Below, one piece after another: positions 5,381 through 9,891 of a DNA stretch of 9,891 nucleotides; the stretch's first letter is position 1, and each line of letters opens with the position of its first letter. The notes beneath the pieces were generated by a model. The model saw nothing but the letters and a program-made list of their open reading frames with translations, was not told the origin of the DNA and did no database searches. Source of the stretch: Clostridiales bacterium. Lineage in GTDB: Bacteria; Bacillota; Clostridia; Lachnospirales; WQUN01. The stretch is taken from NCBI GenBank assembly GCA_031289625.1, contig JAITPB010000209.1, positions 1-9,891 of the forward strand. Direction: 5' to 3'. A program made the position numbers and the translations under genes.

Positions 5381-6242
5381 GAAAGACATCGCCACGGTTC
5401 AGGGCACAATGGAAATCCTGCACAAATTTTCGCTGAGGCCCCGCAGGTCACTGGGACAGAATTTTTTGGTCGATCCGTTCACACGCGAAAAAATTATCGC
5501 GGCGGCTTCTCTTACGCGAGAGGATACCGTCCTGGAGATCGGGCCGGGGATTGGAGCGCTTACGCAAGCTTTGGCGCGAACCGCCGGACAGGTGATCGCG
5601 GTAGAAATTGACAGACGTCTTGCGGACGTCTTGCGGGCGCTGTTTGACGGCGTGGATAATGTAGAGATTCTCCAGGCGGACATTTTGAAAATGGATCTCG
5701 GCGCGTTTTCGCGCGCGCGCGGGCTGACGCATTTCAAGGTGACGGCCAATCTTCCCTATTATATAACGACGCCCGTCCTCATGCGTTTGCTGGAAAGTAC
5801 CCTGCCGCTGACGGGCCTTACCCTTATGGTGCAGCGCGAGGTGGCGGAGAGGTTGACGGCTTCTCCAGACGGCAATTACGGCGCGATTTCCGTGATGGCC
5901 CAATATTACGCGGACATTCGGATCGCGGCGATGGTTCCGCCCCATTGTTTTTATCCCAAGCCGAATGTAGATTCTGCCGTGCTGACATTGGTGAAGACGG
6001 AAAAAAACCGCGCGTTGGTTTCCAATGAAAACATTTTGCGGCAATGTGTGAAGGCCGCTTTCGGCAAACGGCGGAAAACATTGGTCAACTGCCTGGCAGA
6101 ACAGCCCTGGCTGGGCTGTTCAAAAGGAGAGATAACCCAGATTCTCGTGCAATGCGGGTTTGACGCGCGCATCAGAGGAGAAGCTTTGCCGCTGTGCGCG
6201 TTTATCACGCTGGCCAATGCCTTGAATGAATCCGCGAAATGA
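5367..6242 (+). CDS. rsmA: 16S rRNA (adenine1518/1519-N6)-dimethyltransferase RsmA/KsgA
   Basis: RsmA uses S-adenosylmethionine to dimethylate two adjacent adenines in the 3'-terminal hairpin of 16S rRNA, a late step in 30S maturation. Its loss gives kasugamycin resistance. All signatures of the family are present in 291 residues: SLGQNFL at 28-34, the SAM-binding EIGPGIGALT at 57-66, acidic Glu80 binding the ribose, D105 in QADIL, and the catalytic NLPYYITTP at 128-136. The C-terminal helical domain is complete (AAFGKRRKTL). The N-terminus DIATVQGTMEILHKF resembles Bacillus RsmA, which supports a start at 5367 or at the adjacent ATG at 5370, inside the lipoprotein's last codons. There is no strong ribosome binding site, so translational coupling is likely. 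Confidence 0.97.
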   Translation: MMTPEKDIATVQGTMEILHKFSLRPRRSLGQNFLVDPFTREKIIAAASLTREDTVLEIGPGIGALTQALARTAGQVIAVEIDRRLADVLRALFDGVDNVEILQADILKMDLGAFSRARGLTHFKVTANLPYYITTPVLMRLLESTLPLTGLTLMVQREVAERLTASPDGNYGAISVMAQYYADIRIAAMVPPHCFYPKPNVDSAVLTLVKTEKNRALVSNENILRQCVKAAFGKRRKTLVNCLAEQPWLGCSKGEITQILVQCGFDARIRGEALPLCAFITLANALNESAK

Positions 6243-6308
6243 CGCATATAGTTTAGATGGTATTTGCAATGGTATTTGCTATCGTGAAAGAAAGAAAGGA
6301 GAGAATCC

Positions 6309-7637
6309 GTGGAATATCATCGCTATTTTGTGTCACTGCAGTCGGAGACCAACGGCTTTGAATACAAGGGCCGTGAACCGGCGGGACGATGTGTTTTGGA
6401 ATCAAGAGGAAACAAAGGAAAAATTTCTCTCTGGGTTCAGGATTTAAAGCCGGAAGTTCTGTATAAAATCGCACTTGTATTTATGGAAAAAGAAAAATCC
6501 GTCGGCGTTCCGATGGGAACATTGCATGTGGATGAAAGAGGAAAAGGGGAGTTCAAAGGAGAGTTCCGCACTGTACTGATGACCAATGAGCAGGGATTGG
6601 AAACTTTCACCGCCGTCGCCCTGCTCGCGCCGCGCAATCAGGAATTGATATGCCCGATTGTGGGCTATAAGGAAGCGCCTGTTCTTTGGAAAAGCCATTT
6701 CAGCCTTCTGGAGACGTCCCCATCGCTGGAGGCCGCCCAGCCTCACACCGCGTCTGAACAGGCTCCACCTGAACAGGCCCCGCCCGAACAAGCGCCGACC
6801 GAACAGGCCCCGCCCGCGCCAGAATCTCCGCCTGAACAGACCCCGCCCGTGCCAGAATCTCCACCCGCGCCAGAATCTCCGCCTGAACAAGCGCTGCCTT
6901 CTGAATCGAAACCCGAAACATTAGAGCGAACGCTGGACGCTGAACCAGAGCCGGAGGCCGGAACCCAAAAAGAAATCGAAAACGAAAACGAAATAACGAC
7001 GGCGCCGGAACCCGCGCCCGCACCGCTCGAACCGTTTCATGAATTTGCCAATGAGCGGGACTTTTTTGACGGTCTGGCGGAAGCGACGGCGCCGGAGCCG
7101 GTTGAGCCGACAATTTTGCACTACAAAATGTACCCACAGGAACCAGAACCGCCGGAACCGGAACCACAGGAACCAGAGCCACAGGAACCAGAACCGCAGG
7201 AACCAGAACCGCAGGAACCGGAACCGCAGCAGCGGATAGCCAAGCCGTTTGCTTCCTTCGCACCGAATACGCTTTCACCGCATGAGGAACTGGAATTGAT
7301 TTTTAAAATCTACATCCATATGACGCCCTTTGAAAAGCAGGTAAAAGAAATCGAGTGGATCCGTATTTCCGACCGGGAACCGATTTTCCTGCCCATAGAT
7401 TACCAAAATTTGATGAACCATCCTTTTTTAGTGGCTGCTTATAAAAAATATAAACATCTCATCCTGGGACGGTTCATGGGCGTGCAAGACGTCTACGTTC
7501 TTGGCCTTCCCGGCGTTTATGAGAGCCGGTACAGGCCGGTCGCGCTTCAACTGGGGTTTGGGCAGTTTAAATGCTGCGATGAGGTGAAGCCTGTGGAAGG
7601 CCAGTATGGGTATTGGCTGCAATCTTTTAAACTTTAA
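6309..7637 (+). CDS. uncharacterised protein with Pro/Glu repeat linker and conserved C-terminal domain
   Basis: I do not recognise a named function for this 442-residue protein. Residues 1-135 form a compact beta-rich domain (YHRYFVSL, GKISLWVQDLKP, TLHVDERGKGEFKGEF, CPIVGY). Residues 148-310 are a disordered linker with EQAPP and PESPP repeats, an acidic stretch, and then QEPEP repeats. Residues 325-442 are a second folded domain (WIRISDREPIFLPID, NHPFLVAAYKKYKHLILG, LGLPGVYESRYRPVALQLGF, GYWLQSF). That pattern recurs in clostridial hypothetical proteins as I remember them. There is no signal peptide or membrane helix. The start is a GTG at 6309 preceded by AAAGGAGAG. It lies 66 bp after rsmA and 19 bp before trmB, so it is probably co-transcribed. 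It could be an envelope- or spore-associated scaffold, but that is only a guess. Confidence 0.8.
   Translation: MEYHRYFVSLQSETNGFEYKGREPAGRCVLESRGNKGKISLWVQDLKPEVLYKIALVFMEKEKSVGVPMGTLHVDERGKGEFKGEFRTVLMTNEQGLETFTAVALLAPRNQELICPIVGYKEAPVLWKSHFSLLETSPSLEAAQPHTASEQAPPEQAPPEQAPTEQAPPAPESPPEQTPPVPESPPAPESPPEQALPSESKPETLERTLDAEPEPEAGTQKEIENENEITTAPEPAPAPLEPFHEFANERDFFDGLAEATAPEPVEPTILHYKMYPQEPEPPEPEPQEPEPQEPEPQEPEPQEPEPQQRIAKPFASFAPNTLSPHEELELIFKIYIHMTPFEKQVKEIEWIRISDREPIFLPIDYQNLMNHPFLVAAYKKYKHLILGRFMGVQDVYVLGLPGVYESRYRPVALQLGFGQFKCCDEVKPVEGQYGYWLQSFKL
6756..6896 (+). repeat. EQAPP/PESPP 15-bp-period repeats
   Basis: The first half of the linker is built from five-codon units: EQAPP and EQAPT in a row, then PESPP alternating with EQTPP and PAPESPP. 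At the DNA level the units resemble CCTGAACAGGCCCCG with scattered third-base changes, so the array has diverged but kept its coding pattern. Confidence 0.8.
7134..7232 (+). repeat. QEPEP 15-bp tandem repeats
   Basis: About six consecutive copies of a five-codon unit (core CAGGAACCAGAACCG) encode QEPEP, with very little divergence between the central copies. The near-identity suggests recent expansion and possible copy-number variation between strains. Confidence 0.85.
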
Positions 7638-7656
7638 TTTCGCCGGGAGGCGTACA

Positions 7657-8430
7657 ATGCGCGTAAGAAGAAAGCCGTGGACTGCCGGGGAGCTTGCCGC
7701 CAACCCCAAAATCGTGCGTGATCCGGAGCAGTGGAAGGGCCGGTGGCATGGCTATTTTAAAAACGAAAACCCGATACAATTGGAGATAGGATGCGGAAAA
7801 GGACAGTTCATCGCCGCAGCGGCGGACGCGTACCCCCAAACGAACTTTATCGCGCTGGAACGGAACCCGGCTATTTTGGCCGCGGCGGCGCGGAAAGGGT
7901 TACAAGCTTCAGAAAACGCTCATCTCGCATATATTAACAGCGACGTGAAAAACCTGCCGGCTTATTTCGCGCCGGGAGACATACAAGCCTTGTACATACA
8001 ATTCTGCGATCCCTGGCCCAATAAAAAGAAATGGGCGAAGCGGAGGCTGACGCACGCCCGTTTCTTAGAATTGTACCGGCAGTTGGCGATTGACGTGATT
8101 TTTTTCAAGACGGATGACCGAAAACTGTTTGAATTTTCCCTGGAGCAGTTTTCAGAACAAGCCCGCTGGCTGATGAAAAATATCTCGCTGGATTTGTACG
8201 CCGATACGAATGCCGGACAACCGGCCGGGGACGCGCGCTTTATGACGGAGTATGAGGAGAAATTCGTCAGCTTGGGAACGCCGATCTATAGGCTGGAAGC
8301 TTATGGGAAAGCCTTGGGGGGATTGTCTGATGAGCGTGCGAAGTGTCAAGATCAAAAACCGTGTCCTGCAAGTGTTGTATCGTCCCCAGAAAAGCAAAAT
8401 CCTGAATCAGGAAAACTTAAACAGTTTTAA
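7657..8430 (+). CDS. trmB: tRNA (guanine46-N7)-methyltransferase TrmB, with probable frame-slipped C-terminus
   Basis: TrmB methylates N7 of G46 in the variable loop of tRNAs with S-adenosylmethionine. The SAM site is EIGCGKGQF at 43-51, with ALERNP at 66-71. The family hallmark IQFCDPWPNKKKWAKRRLTH is at 114-133, FKTDD at 150-154, and the closing motif YEEKFVSLGTPIYRLEA at 199-215. The start at 7657 has GGGAGG six bases before it; the upstream codons do not resemble TrmB. At 257 residues it is some 35 longer than usual. The extra tail after residue 222 is low in recognisable structure and overlaps the next ORF out of frame. One more G in the six-G run at 8316-8321 would end the protein after 224 residues at a TGA overlapping the next ATG (TGATG). 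The slip may be real or a sequence error. Confidence 0.95.
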   Translation: MRVRRKPWTAGELAANPKIVRDPEQWKGRWHGYFKNENPIQLEIGCGKGQFIAAAADAYPQTNFIALERNPAILAAAARKGLQASENAHLAYINSDVKNLPAYFAPGDIQALYIQFCDPWPNKKKWAKRRLTHARFLELYRQLAIDVIFFKTDDRKLFEFSLEQFSEQARWLMKNISLDLYADTNAGQPAGDARFMTEYEEKFVSLGTPIYRLEAYGKALGGLSDERAKCQDQKPCPASVVSSPEKQNPESGKLKQF

Positions 8431-8524
8431 CGAAATGGACAAAGCGCTGGAGAAAAAACTGGATGGACTCACATCGAAAAAAAGACGAGGACAAAAACGG
8501 GAAAAAGATTTGGAAGAAGAATAA
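8330..8524 (+). CDS. small basic protein of unknown function, overlapping the trmB 3' end
   Basis: A 64-residue frame starts at an ATG with a G-rich stretch (GGGGGG) eight bases upstream and ends just before the cluster terminator. It begins MSVRSVKIKNRVLQVLYRPQ, continues with an Asn/Glu helix-like middle, and has a strongly charged tail (KKRRGQKREKDLEEE), probably alpha-helical. It has no Cys, signal peptide or membrane helix. It lies out of frame with the extended TrmB tail and would abut TrmB as TGATG if the G-run slip is corrected, a typical coupled arrangement. I do not recognise the family. It may bind nucleic acid, judging only from charge. Confidence 0.55.
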   Translation: MSVRSVKIKNRVLQVLYRPQKSKILNQENLNSFNEMDKALEKKLDGLTSKKRRGQKREKDLEEE

Positions 8525-8533
8525 AAGAGAATC

Positions 8534-8582
8534 AAAAAGAGCGGATCGCGTTATTCATTTACGCGGCTTCCGCTCTTTTTTT
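8534..8582. terminator. bidirectional terminator between the trmB cluster and nagA
   Basis: An 11-bp stem (AAAAAGAGCGG, 8534-8544, with CCGCTCTTTTT, 8570-8580) carries an inner CGCG/CGCG pair (8547-8550 and 8562-8565). The plus strand ends in a run of seven Ts, and the minus strand also leaves the stem on a run of five Ts. It starts 10 bp after the small ORF. Its right arm lies inside the last codons of nagA, so it can stop both convergent transcripts. Confidence 0.85.
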
Positions 8583-9719
8583 GATGACGCCGTCCATCAT
8601 CACAAACCGAAGGCTGAACTCTTTATCCACGGCGATGATATCCGCTCGCTTGCCGATATCAATAGAACCCAGCTCGTTAAAAAGGCCCAGCGCCCTGGCG
8701 GGGGTGTCCGTCGCCATTTGTGCGGCCTTTTCCAGCGGGACGCCTGTGCTGTGCATGTTCTTCACGGCGCGCAGTAACGTCAGCGTGCTGCCCGCCAGCG
8801 CGCCGCTCTCCGTCCTGGCTACGCCGTCCCGTACCAGGACGTTCATTTCGCCCAGCGTATAGTCTCCGTCCGCCATGCCGCCGGCCCGCATACAGTCCGT
8901 AATCAAAATCACTTTTTCCGCTGTTTTCGCTTTATAGAGCAGTTTGACGGCCAGCGGATCGGTATGAATGAAATCGCAGATGATCTCATTATAAACGCCG
9001 TCATGCGTCAAAACGGCGCCGGTCATGCCTGGGGCGCGGGGGCTGAACGGGCTCATGGCGTTGTATGTATGAATGGCGATACAGCCCCCCGCTTCTATCC
9101 CCGCCAGCGTTTCCGCACAATCCGCGGCGGAATGGCCCAGACGCGCGACGATATTGTTATCCCGCAGCAGACGGATGGCGTCCAAAGCCAGCGGCTTTTC
9201 CGGCGCGATGGCGACGGACGCGATATGTCCTTGGCCCCGATCGATCAGCGCCTGAATTTCCGCCAGCGCAATGCCGCGAATATGTTCTTCCGGATGCGCC
9301 CCTTTAAACAGCGGGCTGATGTACGGCCCTTCTAAAAACGCGCCGATGATCCGCGCGCCGGTCACGCCGCGATCCGACGCGTCGCGAACGCTGTCCAGCG
9401 CGGCGTGGATCCGCTCTAAGCTGGCGGTTACGGTGGTAGGGCAGAACGACGTGACGCCTTCCTCAAGCTTATGCCGGGAAATGGCGTCAAGCGCCTCAAA
9501 AGAAGCGTCCATAACGTCAAAGCCCGCGCCGCCGTGCACGTGAATGTCCAAGAAGCCGGGAAACACATACAGCCCTCTCAAATCCACAGTTTCAATGGCG
9601 GCGGTTTTTTCGCCCGCCGCCTTCTCCAAACTGTGAATCCGGTTTCCCTCCACGACAATGTTCAGCCCTTGGATCAGTTCGCCGTTGGAACAGCAGGAAT
9701 CCGTTTGCAAGATGTACAT
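8559..9719 (-). CDS. nagA: N-acetylglucosamine-6-phosphate deacetylase
   Basis: NagA removes the acetyl group from GlcNAc-6-phosphate, giving glucosamine-6-phosphate and acetate. This is the committed cytosolic step in use of amino sugars and in recycling of peptidoglycan. The 386-residue length is normal for this amidohydrolase. Visible motifs are the metal-site HVH at 60-62 in FPGFLDIHVHGGAG, the metal ligand Glu130 in LEGPYISP, GHS with His196, HTYNAMSP with His217, and the catalytic Asp275 in ITDCMRAGG. The start has AGGGGGG five bases before the ATG. Its last codons (KKRAEAA) form one arm of the shared terminator. No nagB or PTS gene lies next to it; the preceding gene on the same strand is hfq. 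Confidence 0.96.
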   Translation of the reverse strand: MYILQTDSCCSNGELIQGLNIVVEGNRIHSLEKAAGEKTAAIETVDLRGLYVFPGFLDIHVHGGAGFDVMDASFEALDAISRHKLEEGVTSFCPTTVTASLERIHAALDSVRDASDRGVTGARIIGAFLEGPYISPLFKGAHPEEHIRGIALAEIQALIDRGQGHIASVAIAPEKPLALDAIRLLRDNNIVARLGHSAADCAETLAGIEAGGCIAIHTYNAMSPFSPRAPGMTGAVLTHDGVYNEIICDFIHTDPLAVKLLYKAKTAEKVILITDCMRAGGMADGDYTLGEMNVLVRDGVARTESGALAGSTLTLLRAVKNMHSTGVPLEKAAQMATDTPARALGLFNELGSIDIGKRADIIAVDKEFSLRFVMMDGVIKKRAEAA

Positions 9720-9743
9720 GGCCGCCCCCCTTGTCTATCCGTT

Positions 9744-9762
9744 TTGTTTCGCGCCGAAACAA
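9744..9762. promoter_or_regulatory. perfect inverted repeat between hfq and nagA
   Basis: TTGTTTCG-CGC-CGAAACAA has 8-bp perfect arms around a three-base centre. It lies 25 bp before the nagA start codon and 30 bp after the hfq stop. There is no T-run behind it, so a factor-independent terminator is unlikely. It could be an operator for a sugar regulator or an RNA hairpin between the two genes. Confidence 0.4.
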
Positions 9763-9791
9763 CCGTGCGGGGACTGACAGAAATATCCGGC

Positions 9792-9891
9792 TCAGTCGCC
9801 GTCATTAGCGATCGCGCCCAGGATGTTCAAATATTTGAGCGGTATGATCGTTGAAATAGCGTGCTTATAAACCATCTGCTGTTTGTTGTCC
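9792..9891 (-). CDS. hfq: RNA chaperone Hfq, C-terminal part (5' end beyond window)
   Basis: The minus-strand frame from the right edge encodes 32 residues beginning DNKQQMVYKHAISTIIPLKY and ending in a stop at 9792-9794. The Sm2 motif YKHAIST is diagnostic of Hfq, the hexameric Sm-like protein that binds poly(A) and U-rich RNA and helps small RNAs pair with mRNAs. This segment covers the last beta strand and a short acidic tail, as expected for the short Hfq of Bacillota. The stop lies 72 bp before nagA on the same strand. In many Clostridia hfq follows mutL and miaA, so those may lie beyond the edge (inference). Confidence 0.88.
   Translation of the reverse strand, partial: DNKQQMVYKHAISTIIPLKYLNILGAIANDGD

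Noticed and set aside
5448..6044. 198-codon minus-strand frame antisense to rsmA
   Set aside because: rsmA carries all family motifs on the plus strand; the antisense frame is His/Arg-rich and has no ribosome binding site.
6262..6285. Direct repeat ATGGTATTTGC twice between rsmA and the Pro/Glu gene
   Set aside because: It is a short tandem copy in AT-rich spacer DNA with no promoter or hairpin form that I could support.
6750..7235. CRISPR or other spaced repeat array
   Set aside because: The repeats are 15-bp multiples of codons inside an open frame, without unique spacers.
7039..7239. Arg/Asn-rich plus-strand frame with RNQNRRN repeats
   Set aside because: It is the shifted frame of the QEPEP DNA repeat within a well-supported gene.
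6700..7278. 192-codon minus-strand frame with AVLVPA repeats
   Set aside because: It is the antisense shadow of the QEPEP repeat and has no start signals.
7606..7656. Earlier start for trmB
   Set aside because: It would overlap the end of the upstream gene; a GGGAGG site six bases before 7657 and the MRVRR start fit TrmB.

Overview
The window reads as a chromosomal segment of a Gram-positive Bacillota, most likely class Clostridia. The reasons are: strong AGGAGG-type ribosome binding sites, sigma-A-like promoters, a GerMN-domain lipoprotein, a SHOCT-like/LiaG-type short protein, a degenerate serine/threonine-kinase receptor with a beta-propeller ectodomain, and an Hfq with the YKHAIST signature. 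Base composition is mixed, near half G+C by eye. There are no rRNA or tRNA genes, no CRISPR array and no complete mobile element.

Left edge (1-635): the 5' part of a minus-strand gene runs off the left edge. Its likely start codon is separated from the conserved body by a one-base frame slip in a GGG run. A good sigma-A promoter lies about 160 bp upstream of that start. The rest of 195-635 is non-coding and ends in a strong hairpin that closes the next unit. Middle left (636-3497, all minus strand): a three-gene unit of a membrane-anchored pseudokinase/beta-propeller protein followed by two tandem SHOCT-like proteins. A 45-bp chimeric relic of a second pseudokinase copy sits between the two SHOCT genes. 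It shows that a two-gene unit was once duplicated and then mostly deleted.

Centre (3580-8582): a minus-strand NAD(P)H-dependent FMN reductase is divergent from a plus-strand cluster: GerMN lipoprotein, rsmA (16S rRNA A1518/A1519 dimethylation; reading frames overlap by 14 bp), a proline/glutamate-repeat protein of unknown function, trmB (tRNA m7G46 methylation) and a small basic ORF. Both directions have recognisable promoters in 4117-4306. The cluster ends in a bidirectional hairpin terminator shared with the convergent nagA. Two RNA-modification enzymes thus flank an unknown repeat protein. The 3' end of trmB looks frame-slipped at a run of six Gs, which makes it overlap the small ORF.

Right edge (8559-9891, minus strand): nagA (N-acetylglucosamine-6-phosphate deacetylase), preceded by the last 32 codons of hfq, whose start lies beyond the window.

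No new defence or mobile system is evident. The most unusual items are the pseudokinase receptor with its rearranged SHOCT partner genes, the trmB/small-ORF frame slip, and the repeat-rich unknown gene between rsmA and trmB.
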